DNA of 36,879 nt from Candidatus Paceibacter sp. (GCA_020725175.1 DYFM01000002.1:1-36879), one strand, 5' to 3'; positions 1-9,023 are shown, counted from the stretch's first letter. Program-made: numbers and translations. The notes: generated from the sequence alone by a model not told the origin.

Positions 1-158
1 ATTCAAACTGGCAACCTCCCGGCCGGGCGTTTCTAGCCAACTGAACTACTACCGCATTGGCTATATTATGTTTTATTGTTTTCCAGACTGAGCGGCAGAC
101 CAGATTCAAACTGGCAACCTCCCGGCCGGGCGTTTCTAGCCAACTGAACTACTACCGC
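1..158 (-). repeat. Direct repeat of a tRNA-like sequence, 55 bp identical
   Basis: Positions 1-55 and 104-158 are identical over all 55 bases, with a 103-bp period. Each unit is the 5' part of a minus-strand tRNA-like sequence, from the acceptor strand through the D arm to the T loop. The first copy is cut by the window edge, so more copies may lie further left. Confidence 0.9.
91..158 (-). pseudogene. tRNA-Asp-like sequence lacking the anticodon loop
   Basis: Read on the minus strand, the 7-bp acceptor stem (GCGGTAG with CTGCCGC), a GTTC-type D arm and a T arm (GCCAG, TTTGAAT, CTGGT) are all intact. The anticodon region is only CCCGGCCGGG. In tRNA-Asp(GUC) the corresponding segment is a 5-bp stem around a CTGTCAC loop, so about nine bases including the GTC anticodon appear deleted. 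There is also one extra A after the D arm. The total length of 68 nt is too short for a working tRNA. The copy at 1-55 has the same lesion. The resemblance to tRNA-Asp is by eye from family knowledge. It could be a pseudogene or a tRNA-like element with another role. Confidence 0.7.
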
Positions 159-159
159 G

Positions 160-569
160 TCTTCATCAGATTTTTTGCTGTGCGAAAAATCATGATTGCG
201 CCGCATAAACTTTTTCATTATGACACAGATGTCACACAAGAAATCGCTCTCGAAATCTCCGGCCAGAATGGGATTTAAGATATTTCTCGAATTTCGCGGC
301 TTTTTATTGATTGGTAAATGTGGAAAACCAGCGCAGTCTAATGGGTAAACCGATACGCTGTACTTCTACATTCACCTCTTTCGTGTTCTTGTATCCTATT
401 TTTCAGACTGCCATTAGCAAGCCCTGTACAAAACTCACCATCATTGCAGTGCAATAAGTATACAAAATACAACATATACTTTCAAGCTCCATGAAGCGTA
501 CACTATCCACACTGAGGATAATTGACATCCTAGCAGACAGCTCTCATCAATATCGTACTATGCTGCCTG
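160..569. other. Intergenic region without recognisable gene
   Basis: Between the tRNA-like copies and the hairpin before tRNA-fMet I see no open frame with protein-like composition, no promoter pair and no structured RNA. The short plus-strand reading frame at 57-278 runs through the tRNA-like copy and looks accidental. Confidence 0.6.
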
Positions 570-604
570 CTAGGCGCAGTCGGCCTTCGGCCGACGGAGC
601 CTAG
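570..604. terminator. Strong hairpin next to tRNA-fMet
   Basis: Two nested stems, CTAGGC/GCCTAG outside and GTCGGCC/GGCCGAC around a TTC loop, lie directly beyond the 3' end of the minus-strand tRNA-fMet. There is no long U tract, so it may serve as a processing or stability structure as well as a terminator. Confidence 0.5.
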
Positions 605-678
605 TTGCGGGGGCCGGATTTGAACCGGCGACCTTCGGGTTATGAGCCCGACGAGCTGCCTGACTGCTCTACCCCGCG
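605..678 (-). tRNA. Initiator tRNA-fMet (CAT)
   Basis: The minus strand folds as a 74-nt tRNA with a CAT anticodon inside the GGGCTCATAACCC arm. The first base C faces A at position 72, leaving the unpaired 1-72 position that marks bacterial initiator tRNAs. The three G-C pairs (GGG/CCC) of the anticodon stem, needed for P-site initiation, are present. CCA is not encoded (the 3' flank reads CTAGG), so it must be added by a CCA-adding enzyme. Confidence 0.95.
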
Positions 679-721
679 GTATACACTCTTCAGTTTTAGT
701 ATCAACAAAAAGAGTGTTATG

Positions 722-794
722 AGCGGGTGATGGGAATCGAACCCACTTCTCCAGCTTGGAAGGCTGGCATAATGAGCCATTATACTACACCCGC
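722..794 (-). tRNA. tRNA-Gly (TCC)
   Basis: A 73-nt minus-strand cloverleaf with acceptor GCGGGTG/CACCCGC, anticodon TCC in the CCAGCCTTCCAAGCTGG arm and T arm GTGGG-TTCGATT-CCCAT. The discriminator is T and no CCA is encoded. It lies 43 bp from tRNA-fMet in the same orientation and may be cotranscribed with it. Confidence 0.95.
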
Positions 795-867
795 GTATTG
801 TTTGCTAAAAAACTGGACGTTGCCTATTGTACGTGTTTTTTTTCTTTCTGTCAACCCTCAACACAAG

Positions 868-2562
868 CTACTGAATTGCCTCTGCCGTAACTCGCGACAC
901 CATTTCCTCCTTTTGTTCTTTCCGCAACCGAGCAAATGTTCTCTTGGTCAACTTACCTTCTTTTAGTATTTCCGCCATCCAGGTTCCACCTAGTAAATGC
1001 GGTAACATTACAAAGTCGGCACCAGCCTCATATACATCATCAATATACTGCGTATGATACAAAGTAGCGATGATCTTCGCTTTTTCTGACTGCTTCCGCA
1101 GTTGTCGTACCAAAGTCAACTCAACATCCGGATCAGGAATGGTTGAAATAACCATTTTTGCTTTTTCAAGCCCTAACGATTCCAAAAACTCTATATCCGT
1201 CACATCACCAAAAAAAGCCGGAATGTTTCGTTGTCGCAGTTTGGTAATAGCTGATGGATTGAAATCAACTACTGCAAACTTCACCCCCTGTTCTTGTAAG
1301 GCTTCACAAATTTTCCACCCCAAGCGATGATATCCAAACACCCACACATCATACCGCACCACCGATTCTTCGTGTTGCTGATACTTGTCTTTACCAAAAA
1401 CCTGAAACAGTGGCTGCAACCAAAGATACAATCGATCTCCATAGGTAACGACATACGATGATACAAAAATCGTTACCAGCGCTACCAAAGTAAACACTCC
1501 AATTTCTTGCCCCATAATGTGCCCAACACTCGCACCAGTCAATAGTAATACAAAACCAAACTCACTCACTTGCGCGGCAGTAAGTCCGGCTAAAAAACTA
1601 TTTCGTCGCGTGAACTTAAGCCAACGAAATGAACGATACAAAATAAATGGATTACCAAGCAGTATAAACAGTGACAAGATAATAGCCGGCAGTATGGCAC
1701 TATGTACATCCGCTAAGGTCATTTCGCTGCCGAGAATAATAAAAAACAGGACGATAAAAAAATCTCGCAATGGTCGAATCCGACTGCTAATCTCTTGTTG
1801 ATACGGTGAAGAACCAAGAGAAAGTCCGGCCACAATTGCACCCATTTCCAAAGAAAATCCAAGCCACTGCAATAAGCTGGCTATTCCAAAACACCACGTC
1901 AAAGTAAAGATAAACAAAAACTCACCGGAGTTGGCGATACTATCCAGAATCTTTGGTAAAAGAAATCGTGCCAAGAAATAGACAAGCGCAATCAGAGCGA
2001 TTGTTTTCAGAAAAAATGCCGCCGCTAGCTGTTGCCAATCGCCACCACCATTCCCAAGTGTTGTCACCACCATCATGACCAAAATAGCAATCACATCCTG
2101 CACAATCATGAGACCAACCGTATAGCGACCGTAGGTTTTTTCCATGTCTTTTTTATCCGAAAGAAGCTTGACGATAATAATAGTACTGGAAAACGTAATA
2201 GCAACCGCCAAGTACACAGCTGATAACAGTGAAAATCCTAAGAGGAGTAGAATCCCTGTTCCAATAATTCCAGTAAACAGCACTTGGGAAACTCCGGCAA
2301 ACAACGACGCTTTTCCAATTTTTTTCAAGTGCTCAAAATTCAAGTTTAACCCAACAACAAATAACAACAACACAACCCCTAATTGCGATAATGTTTTGTA
2401 GACATCATGTTCACCATGCAAAACATTCAAAAATACCGGCCCGGACAAAATTCCCGCTACAATGTACGCACTCATCAGTGGTTGACGAAGCAGGCGCATC
2501 ACAAAAGCAATCGCTACCGTGATTCCTAAAATAATACTTAATTGAAGAAAAACATTTTCCAT
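868..2562 (-). CDS. Cation/proton antiporter, KefB/CPA2 type with RCK N-domain
   Basis: The 564-residue product should be an inner-membrane monovalent cation/H+ antiporter of the CPA2 family. The first ~390 residues form about a dozen hydrophobic segments, with the family-like stretches AYIVAGILSGP near the N-terminus and GLMIVQDVIAILVM in mid-domain. The last ~170 residues are a soluble TrkA-N/RCK Rossmann domain with the nucleotide-binding loop GYHRLGW and a following FAVVDFNP strand, which usually gates transport in response to NAD(H) or other ligands. I chose the ATG at 2562 (MENVFLQLS) because the longer frame, from 2769, would run through the divergent nuclease gene and its added N-terminus is not membrane-like. 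The exact ion (K+ or Na+) cannot be told. Confidence 0.88.
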   Translation of the reverse strand: MENVFLQLSIILGITVAIAFVMRLLRQPLMSAYIVAGILSGPVFLNVLHGEHDVYKTLSQLGVVLLLFVVGLNLNFEHLKKIGKASLFAGVSQVLFTGIIGTGILLLLGFSLLSAVYLAVAITFSSTIIIVKLLSDKKDMEKTYGRYTVGLMIVQDVIAILVMMVVTTLGNGGGDWQQLAAAFFLKTIALIALVYFLARFLLPKILDSIANSGEFLFIFTLTWCFGIASLLQWLGFSLEMGAIVAGLSLGSSPYQQEISSRIRPLRDFFIVLFFIILGSEMTLADVHSAILPAIILSLFILLGNPFILYRSFRWLKFTRRNSFLAGLTAAQVSEFGFVLLLTGASVGHIMGQEIGVFTLVALVTIFVSSYVVTYGDRLYLWLQPLFQVFGKDKYQQHEESVVRYDVWVFGYHRLGWKICEALQEQGVKFAVVDFNPSAITKLRQRNIPAFFGDVTDIEFLESLGLEKAKMVISTIPDPDVELTLVRQLRKQSEKAKIIATLYHTQYIDDVYEAGADFVMLPHLLGGTWMAEILKEGKLTKRTFARLRKEQKEEMVSRVTAEAIQ

Positions 2563-2617
2563 AGTACACTCAACAATATAATTGAGCAAAGTATACCACA
2601 TTTTTATTTTTTCTTCT

Positions 2618-3298
2618 ATGAAACGATCGGTAATTTTTTTATGTATCACTGTTTCCTTACTCTTGACCGGTTGTGCGAATAACAAACTTGTATTAAATCC
2701 CAACGAAGAAGATCGTTCACGACGAGAACAACAACTACTTATCGAAGAAAATGAAATCTCCAGTACCACTCTGAATCAGATTGAACCAAGTAGTTCACAA
2801 GAAAATCAAGATGAACTTGAAACGGAAGAAGAAAGTGATGTGAATGTTGAAGAAGAAACTTTTGAGGAGAACGAAGAGGAACAGGCGGAAGAACTCTTTC
2901 CGATTATTGAAGTTATCGATGGTGACACCTTCCGGGTAGAAATAAACGGAACAGTAAAAACAGTTCGACTCATTGGTGTGGATACACCGGAAACAGTTCA
3001 CCCGACCAAAAAAGTTCAATGCTTTGGAAAAGAAGCTTCTAATTTTACTAAAGGGCTTTTGACTAATCAGTTTGTTTTTTTAGAAACAGATTCACAGTCG
3101 GATACCATTGATAAGTACGGACGCTTATTGCGATATGCGTACTTACCAGATGGTTTGTTTATCAATGCGCTCTTAATTGAAAAAGGATATGCGTATGCTT
3201 ACACCCGTTTTCCATTTGATTATTTGGATAAATTTGTTATTTTGGAAAATGAAGCGAGAGAACAGGAAGTTGGATTGTGGGGAGATGGTGGTTGTTAA
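2618..3298 (+). CDS. Lipoprotein nuclease, staphylococcal nuclease (SNase) family
   Basis: The 226-residue product begins with a lipoprotein signal peptide (MKRSVIFLCITVSLLLTGC), with the lipid-accepting Cys at residue 19. A Glu-rich low-complexity linker follows (about 25-95) and then an SNase OB-fold domain. The domain opens with VIDGDTFRV and VRLIGVDTPETVHP. Arg117, Glu125 and Arg169 keep the same spacing (8 and 44) as the catalytic Arg35, Glu43 and Arg87 of staphylococcal nuclease, so activity on DNA or RNA is expected. Being lipid-anchored outside the membrane, it may degrade environmental nucleic acid for salvage in a nucleotide-scavenging cell (inference). The start at 2618 places the signal peptide at the N-terminus. 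Maturation would need LspA, encoded at 12209. Confidence 0.92.
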   Translation: MKRSVIFLCITVSLLLTGCANNKLVLNPNEEDRSRREQQLLIEENEISSTTLNQIEPSSSQENQDELETEEESDVNVEEETFEENEEEQAEELFPIIEVIDGDTFRVEINGTVKTVRLIGVDTPETVHPTKKVQCFGKEASNFTKGLLTNQFVFLETDSQSDTIDKYGRLLRYAYLPDGLFINALLIEKGYAYAYTRFPFDYLDKFVILENEAREQEVGLWGDGGC

Positions 3299-3347
3299 GT
3301 ATTGATTCCACAGATTGTTTTTGATTACACAGAGCTTGGTAATATAT

Positions 3348-3400
3348 GTAACTCACGCCTTTAGGCTTGAAAACACCTCAAGCCTAAAGGCGTGAGTTAC
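3348..3400. terminator. Perfect 23-bp inverted repeat between convergent genes
   Basis: Arms at 3348-3370 and 3378-3400 are perfectly complementary around a 7-base loop (AAACACC). It sits between the ends of the nuclease gene and the convergent lamin-tail gene. No T tract follows on either side, so it may be a mobile palindrome rather than a plain intrinsic terminator. Confidence 0.75.
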
Positions 3401-3416
3401 ACGATACTACTACCTA

Positions 3417-6400
3417 CTACCCACGCCACCTTTGCATCACAGCCAATGCTACGCCCCCAACCCGCTTCAAAAACTCCAACACCATCGCACCTCGAGCACG
3501 TGCGGCTAAACCAAGTAACACCGACGTAATACCTGCTGCCGTCGTCGTCAGATACATCTTCGCTGTTGCCGCGGCTGAACCGACTGTTCCGGCTACCACA
3601 AACGTCTCCGGTGTTTCCGCTTCTGAAATTTTTACCAGATCGTCTTGAGAACGTGGTAACAATTGATAGCCGGTTTTTGTTCGGTTAACCTGAGCCGTCA
3701 CTTGTACGGTATCACCTACTCGATACAATTTTGCGTTAATCTTTGCACCTTGTTTAAAATATACTTTTATCTCCTCACTTCCGTCATCAACATACAGGTG
3801 CGTACTTTTGACTTCCGTCACTTCTCCGGTTACTGAAACCAACCATCCTTCGTACGGTTCCGCAATTCCCGCAATCTCCACCTCTTTTGGCAGTGGAACG
3901 GTACCGGATGAAAGAATTTGTATATCCTTTGCTTCAGTCATTTTTATTCGCAGTTCACCATTTGATTTTACCAACTCACCGGTCAATCGAACCCGATCAC
4001 CGATTGCTACTTCAGGAAATTCTCTACTATACATATATACTTGCACCCCACTACTCACCTCCCCCTCGTTCTTCAGCGCATCAACAAGATAAAAGTATTG
4101 TGATCCGTAGACACCTGGTAATACACTGACCACCCCTTCAGTCTGTACCTTATCCCCAACATTCCGTGTTCGTACACCCGCCAACGTTGTCTCATATACC
4201 GGTTTTACTTTTGATCCGGTACTCACTTTTTTTCCGCTTGTTACCATTGCTTTCTTTACTGATGTGCTAACAGAAGATTTTTTACTTACCGGCGGCTGAT
4301 TCACATTTTCTTTCCCGGGTGTCGGAACCATCGACCACTCCCAATTTCCTTTTATATTACTATACGAGGCTTGTTTTATCGTCGAACCATACGAAACTTC
4401 TTGAATCGGTAACCCTATCGGTGACAAGAGCCGAACACTGTCAGAAGAGTTGTTAAGAGTAAGTCCGGTTTGTGAACCGGTAAAAACCAAGTATTGCCCC
4501 GGTTCTATAATCGTTTCACTGGGAATTTTGTACGGACGAGAGCCACCGACAGCATCATCGATTTGATACAAAGAAAGATTGAGAGGAAACAACCCTCCGT
4601 GAAATAGCTCAATAAACTCTTCCTCACCAGTGTTCGGATAGGGGTATATTTCTTCTATCCGCAAACCAAGCAAATCTGCCTCTTCGCTCAATACCGGCCC
4701 ACCAATAAAAGCATCTTTGTCTTTGACTGTTATCACAAGCTCTTGTGATGTTTCCGCGCCATGTGAATCCAAAAGTGTAACCATAACCTGATACACACCT
4801 GTCGCACCAAAGGTATGTGACACAAGTGAACCCTTACTACTTTTCTCTTCAACCACCCACTCAACCGAAACTTCTCCACCTTCCGGATCAGAAGAGCGGC
4901 TTGCATCAAACGTCACCTCCATTCCAACCGGTACTTCATCATCAAAATCTATCACAGCAATTGGTGGTAAATTTTCACTGACAGTGTTTGTTTTTCCGGG
5001 CGTCGGAGTCGTAGTCCATACCCACCCCGATTCAGACAGTACAAAACTCTGATCTTTCGGAACCGCTCCGGTATAAGAAACCGCACCTTTTTCTTCTCCA
5101 GTAGAATCAAAAAGATACACGGTTTCAGAACCAGAATTATTAAGTGCTATTCCAGTATCTTTTTTATAAAAAACCAAAAATTGTTCCGGTTGAATGACCA
5201 CCTCCGGAAGAGTAAATGATTTTTTTGAAGCGTCTTTCAATTTCCACCCTTTCAATGAAATACTCGCACCACCTCCGTTGTAGAGTTCAATAAATTCATC
5301 AAAACCAGAGGCTTTAGAGGGGTTTGGAAAGAGTTCAGCGATAGCAATTCCATTCGAACTTGGTGTTTCTTTTTTAGAAAAAGTTTCCTTATCATTGTCT
5401 TCACTATCAATCGTAGAAATCACATTTGCCCCACCTTTTGTAATCGTATCTGTAATAGTAAAGTCTGTACCTGCTTTCCCCGTAGACACACCATCCTTTT
5501 TTCGAGATAAGCTTTTTCCTTTTTCCGGTGCTGGCGGGTGGTTGGTTCCAACCCAGTCACCATACGCTAGCCAGTCTACCGTAGTTCCGTTCGCACTGAA
5601 AACTGTCACAATATCACCATTATTATTCAATTTTCCTTTTGGATTATCAATAGCAACATAGCCTTGAGGCAACAATACACCCGACAACAATGTTTTTGCT
5701 TTACTTCCATCTTCTATCCACCAGCCAGTCAATTGAACTACCTCAGATCCGCTATTGTAAAGTTCTACAAATTCATCCTGATCTTCTAGAGGATTTGAGA
5801 CGAGCTCATTTATGACAACCACCCCCTGCATAGAGCCTCCTACTGAAGGAGTGGTATTCTGCGATCCAGATCCGCCACCCCCGCCGCCACTGGAAGAACT
5901 GGATGGTAGTGGCTCGGGAGAAGTAATTGTATTTGCTCCTCCTTTGGTCACAGTAGTCGTCTCGGTAAAGTCGTCGATATCACGATCGGTATCTCGTCCA
6001 TCAACGTTCCGTGCCACACTATTTGGGCTGGTCGGTTTTTTCGCATTATCACTTACCACATCATCATCCCAACTCCCATAGGTCACTTGATCCAGAATGT
6101 TTTCAAACTGATCTTTTAGCATGATTCGGTCTCCACTATTATTCAACTTACTTGATGATAGTTCAATGATGAAAAAAGCTCCTGCGGCAATTGTTCCGGT
6201 TGGAGATGCAATCTTACCCGCTCCGTCCCACACACTCACCCCCGAGAGGTCTATTGTAGAAGATGAGGCATTATACAGTTCAATCCATTCCTTTTCTCCA
6301 CTTATCGGTTCACTAACAAATTCATTAATTACCAAACCCCCGGTCATCTGTTCTCCCGGCGACTGTTCATCATCCGTACCATCATCGACTGGTTCACCCT

Positions 6401-7373
6401 CCTCTTCATCGACAGGAAAATCGTTCGGATCGAGTACGACAAGCTCTAGTTGAACTGACCCAACTTCGTTATCCAGATCAAGCACCGACAGAGTAACACT
6501 GTATGTACCGACAGCATCATATACATGTGTGGTGGTTGGTGTGAACACAGTGCTCGTTGCCCCGTTGCCAAAGTTCCAAAGGTATTGAACCACCACACCC
6601 CCATCAGCATCATCATTCGAAAGCGTTGCGTCAAAGAGTATTTCTTGCCCAATAAAAAACTCATTATCTTCGTTCCCATCTGAAACCACAAACGTCGCCA
6701 CCGGTGCATGTGTTACTACCGGTAACCCACGCGGGTCACTTGCGCTATTTCTTGGACCAGGAGTCGTACGAAACCAGTCATCGACATTGGAATTCGTATC
6801 TATACCATTACCGTTGTCACCACCAATTTTTCTCATAATACCCTGAACACTCGTTGGAGCAATTGCCGGACCAACCCCTTCAAACAGCGTTGCCTCTCCA
6901 TACCCCACCAAATCAACAACCAGGCCTTGCGCATCAAGCAAGACGACTGTATTGTGATCAGACAATGTTTCCGTACTTTCGACTGGAGAATATATTATGT
7001 CAGCCACAACTCCATCAATTGGGATATGACTCGCATGACTTAGTAAATAATACCCATAACCAGCAATACGTTCCCCTTCCGGTATCTGCGCAATTTCTAT
7101 CAATTGTTCGGTGGAGGTATTACTTTTGGTATATTTTCCTATCTTCCATCCGGCCAAAGAAATTTCTTCTTCGGTAGGATTGTACAGTTCGATAAATTCG
7201 TCAGTAGAGCCACCGTTACCAGCTACTTTTATTTGACTGAATACTACTGTGTCACTCCATCCGTGTACGACATCCGGAGAGACATGTTCGGCAAAAGAAA
7301 TTGATTTATGAAATAAAAAAATACTTCCCACCAATATGGCAAAAAGTATTCCGCTGATTGCGACGACTTTCAT
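3417..7373 (-). CDS. Large exported protein: five lamin-tail domains, two PKD domains, C-terminal OB folds
   Basis: The 1318-residue product starts at the ATG at 7373, preceded by AAGGAGG and followed by an N-terminal hydrophobic signal or anchor (MKVVAISGILFAILVGSIFL). Five lamin-tail domains are marked by E(F/W)(I/V)EL(Y/F) motifs (EFIELYN, EWIELYN, EFVELYN, EFIELYN, EFIELFH) near residues 60, 362, 535, 695 and 920. PKD domains lie at about 225-315 (YLWNFGNGATST) and 805-885. A Ser/Gly linker sits near residue 495. Residues ~1080-1260 look like two OB-fold segments (VGDKVQTEGVVSV, IGDRVRLTGEL), followed by a weak C-terminal hydrophobic stretch. Bacterial proteins with such domains are usually surface or secreted and bind nucleic acid, protein or carbohydrate. 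No catalytic nuclease motif is visible. It is probably the last gene of the block that begins with the TrmB-like regulator. Confidence 0.85.
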   Translation of the reverse strand: MKVVAISGILFAILVGSIFLFHKSISFAEHVSPDVVHGWSDTVVFSQIKVAGNGGSTDEFIELYNPTEEEISLAGWKIGKYTKSNTSTEQLIEIAQIPEGERIAGYGYYLLSHASHIPIDGVVADIIYSPVESTETLSDHNTVVLLDAQGLVVDLVGYGEATLFEGVGPAIAPTSVQGIMRKIGGDNGNGIDTNSNVDDWFRTTPGPRNSASDPRGLPVVTHAPVATFVVSDGNEDNEFFIGQEILFDATLSNDDADGGVVVQYLWNFGNGATSTVFTPTTTHVYDAVGTYSVTLSVLDLDNEVGSVQLELVVLDPNDFPVDEEEGEPVDDGTDDEQSPGEQMTGGLVINEFVSEPISGEKEWIELYNASSSTIDLSGVSVWDGAGKIASPTGTIAAGAFFIIELSSSKLNNSGDRIMLKDQFENILDQVTYGSWDDDVVSDNAKKPTSPNSVARNVDGRDTDRDIDDFTETTTVTKGGANTITSPEPLPSSSSSGGGGGGSGSQNTTPSVGGSMQGVVVINELVSNPLEDQDEFVELYNSGSEVVQLTGWWIEDGSKAKTLLSGVLLPQGYVAIDNPKGKLNNNGDIVTVFSANGTTVDWLAYGDWVGTNHPPAPEKGKSLSRKKDGVSTGKAGTDFTITDTITKGGANVISTIDSEDNDKETFSKKETPSSNGIAIAELFPNPSKASGFDEFIELYNGGGASISLKGWKLKDASKKSFTLPEVVIQPEQFLVFYKKDTGIALNNSGSETVYLFDSTGEEKGAVSYTGAVPKDQSFVLSESGWVWTTTPTPGKTNTVSENLPPIAVIDFDDEVPVGMEVTFDASRSSDPEGGEVSVEWVVEEKSSKGSLVSHTFGATGVYQVMVTLLDSHGAETSQELVITVKDKDAFIGGPVLSEEADLLGLRIEEIYPYPNTGEEEFIELFHGGLFPLNLSLYQIDDAVGGSRPYKIPSETIIEPGQYLVFTGSQTGLTLNNSSDSVRLLSPIGLPIQEVSYGSTIKQASYSNIKGNWEWSMVPTPGKENVNQPPVSKKSSVSTSVKKAMVTSGKKVSTGSKVKPVYETTLAGVRTRNVGDKVQTEGVVSVLPGVYGSQYFYLVDALKNEGEVSSGVQVYMYSREFPEVAIGDRVRLTGELVKSNGELRIKMTEAKDIQILSSGTVPLPKEVEIAGIAEPYEGWLVSVTGEVTEVKSTHLYVDDGSEEIKVYFKQGAKINAKLYRVGDTVQVTAQVNRTKTGYQLLPRSQDDLVKISEAETPETFVVAGTVGSAAATAKMYLTTTAAGITSVLLGLAARARGAMVLEFLKRVGGVALAVMQRWRG

Positions 7374-7456
7374 ACCTCCTTTTCCCCAAAAAATTATACC
7401 GCTAGTATAAAAAATTTTTTTTGCTTCAGCAACTCTTGTTATCCACAAGCATGCTT

Positions 7457-8188
7457 TTATGTATCCAGTCTGTAAGATTTATTGAGTGTTTTATGAAAAA
7501 GTTTTTGAGTTTTATGTTCCCGTTTCTTTTTTTCTTCCATATCAATTTCTCGCAGATACTTTCCAGTTCTTACAACCACCACCCCTAGGCCAATTATCGA
7601 CAAAGATAACACATAGGGTAGTGACCACACGAGATATGTTTTCCCGAATAGAATAATCAGTGTATTGATAACGATAAACAATAACCGGATTTCTGTTGGA
7701 CCAACTCCGAAATAAGCAATCCGAAACTCATTAGTCGCTGCAAAACTCAAGTAGGAGTTTACCATAAACGCCCCAAAGATAACTAAGATAAAAAAGAGTA
7801 AGTACTTAAAATTGTCCGGTAGTATCAATGAATACCCGATCAAAATCGAGCACAAAAAGATATAATCAAGGAAATGGTCCATATAGTATCCCCATTTTAT
7901 CAACCCTTCTTTCCGCAGTCTTCCCACCGCACCGTCAAATGAATCGGTCAACCATTGGAGAAAAATGCACAACGAAACTCCCCATAACCACTGGATATTT
8001 ATCGTGGCAAAAAAACTAAACAGTACCACCCCTAGCGACCATACCATTGTCATGTACGTCAAGTGGTAGGAATGAATGACGATAGGAATCTTCTCCACAT
8101 TCGCCCGAATGAATCGCTGTTCCAAATCCCAAAGCAGAGATTTTCCGACCTTGCTATTTCCTCCAAATGATGATGAGATCATACTCAT
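7457..8188 (-). CDS. CDP-alcohol phosphatidyltransferase family membrane enzyme
   Basis: This is an integral membrane protein with about six hydrophobic helices. It carries the CDP-alcohol phosphotransferase signature DG(x2)xR(x8)G(x3)D(x3)D, seen as DGAVGR, then G, then YYMDHFLDY. The usual Ala before Arg is Gly here. The family moves a phosphatidyl or related group from a CDP-linked donor to an alcohol during phospholipid synthesis. The particular alcohol cannot be read from sequence. I prefer the ATG at 8188; an upstream TTG at 8206 is also possible and neither has a clear ribosome-binding site. It lies 43 bp after the regulator gene and 83 bp before the lamin-tail gene, so the three may form one transcription unit. 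Confidence 0.82.
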   Translation of the reverse strand: MSMISSSFGGNSKVGKSLLWDLEQRFIRANVEKIPIVIHSYHLTYMTMVWSLGVVLFSFFATINIQWLWGVSLCIFLQWLTDSFDGAVGRLRKEGLIKWGYYMDHFLDYIFLCSILIGYSLILPDNFKYLLFFILVIFGAFMVNSYLSFAATNEFRIAYFGVGPTEIRLLFIVINTLIILFGKTYLVWSLPYVLSLSIIGLGVVVVRTGKYLREIDMEEKKKREHKTQKLFHKTLNKSYRLDT

Positions 8189-8231
8189 TTTGTTACGTGT
8201 ATACAATTAAATGTCTTTAGCTCTTTACAAC

Positions 8232-8981
8232 TCATTTTCCACCAACCATATCCCATACCATATCAAATACCGACTGAAACATCATCGCCATTACCGGTAC
8301 TTGTATTACCACTGCCAGTGAACGTAACTCAGGGCTAATGATCGATACCTGGTCAGAGAAAACATCAATAGCACCGAGCATAGGATAACGATCCGGTAAT
8401 ACGCGATATTCTCTCAGCAAGGTTGGATCCTCCGGGTTTATCGACCGCGAATTTTCGGTGATAAGTACGCGCGTTCGAATTCCTGCCGAAGCTCGGGCAG
8501 ACCAAAAATCTCGAGCCATTCCTTCAGGAAAAGCTTTTAACCAAGACGGAGTATCTCCCATGGAACAGTACGCTCGTTCTTTTTTCGGTTTGTTTCGAAG
8601 TTCATCAATCATGGAAAAATAAAATTCTTCCAACTCTTTTTTAGTTTCTATATACCGCACACCCAATGAAGTTGCCCCGGTATGTTCGAGTTTTTTCAGT
8701 TCCGGAATCAACTTCCGAAACTGATCCACCTTTCTTTCGACAATTTTCACGGCCCGCTCCGGATGTTGTGGATAATAGTATCGGGTATTATCACGAAAAT
8801 AGACCTTAGCAAAACCTTTTTTGGTAAGAGATGATAAAATCGGATACACCGTTGTTCGCTTGATATCCATTTTTTTTGCCACCTGACTCGCGAGCGATTT
8901 TCCGAGCGAAAGTAGCGCGAGATAGCAAGCCGCTTCTTGTTCACTGAGTCCTATATCTTGGAGCGCATGCGCAGTTTCCAT
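8232..8981 (-). CDS. TrmB-family transcriptional regulator
   Basis: The N-terminus (LQDIGLSEQEAACYLALLSLG, split here only by my reading, residues ~6-26) is the characteristic TrmB winged-helix start. It is followed by RTTVYPILSSLTKKGF as recognition helix and wing. Residues ~70-250 form a ligand-sensing domain resembling the phospholipase-D-like effector domain of TrmB-like proteins, and the C-terminus is hydrophobic. The start is the ATG at 8981 rather than the TTG at 8990. It probably controls its own downstream membrane genes and perhaps the divergent 9130 gene. An AT-rich palindrome lies in the shared promoter region at 9006-9023. The ligand is unknown. Confidence 0.82.
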   Translation of the reverse strand: METAHALQDIGLSEQEAACYLALLSLGKSLASQVAKKMDIKRTTVYPILSSLTKKGFAKVYFRDNTRYYYPQHPERAVKIVERKVDQFRKLIPELKKLEHTGATSLGVRYIETKKELEEFYFSMIDELRNKPKKERAYCSMGDTPSWLKAFPEGMARDFWSARASAGIRTRVLITENSRSINPEDPTLLREYRVLPDRYPMLGAIDVFSDQVSIISPELRSLAVVIQVPVMAMMFQSVFDMVWDMVGGK

Positions 8982-9005
8982 ATGTGTCAAATTTTTACAA
9001 CATTA

Positions 9006-9023
9006 AATTATTTGTAAATAATT
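9006..9023. promoter_or_regulatory. Palindrome in the divergent regulator/oxidase promoter
   Basis: AATTATTT-GT-AAATAATT is an 18-bp near-perfect palindrome, complementary except for its central GT. It lies 25 bp upstream of the TrmB-like gene and about 107 bp before the divergent gene. A role as operator for the TrmB-like protein is inferred from position only. High AT content makes chance palindromes more likely. Confidence 0.4.

Noticed and set aside
1-158. CRISPR-like repeat array
   Set aside because: Repeats are tRNA-shaped, only two are seen, one is cut by the edge, and no cas gene is in the window.
57-278. 73-residue plus-strand open reading frame
   Set aside because: It runs through the minus-strand tRNA-like copy, has no ribosome-binding site and its composition is not protein-like.
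2563-2769. N-terminal extension of the antiporter
   Set aside because: The added 69 residues overlap the divergent nuclease gene and are not membrane-like.
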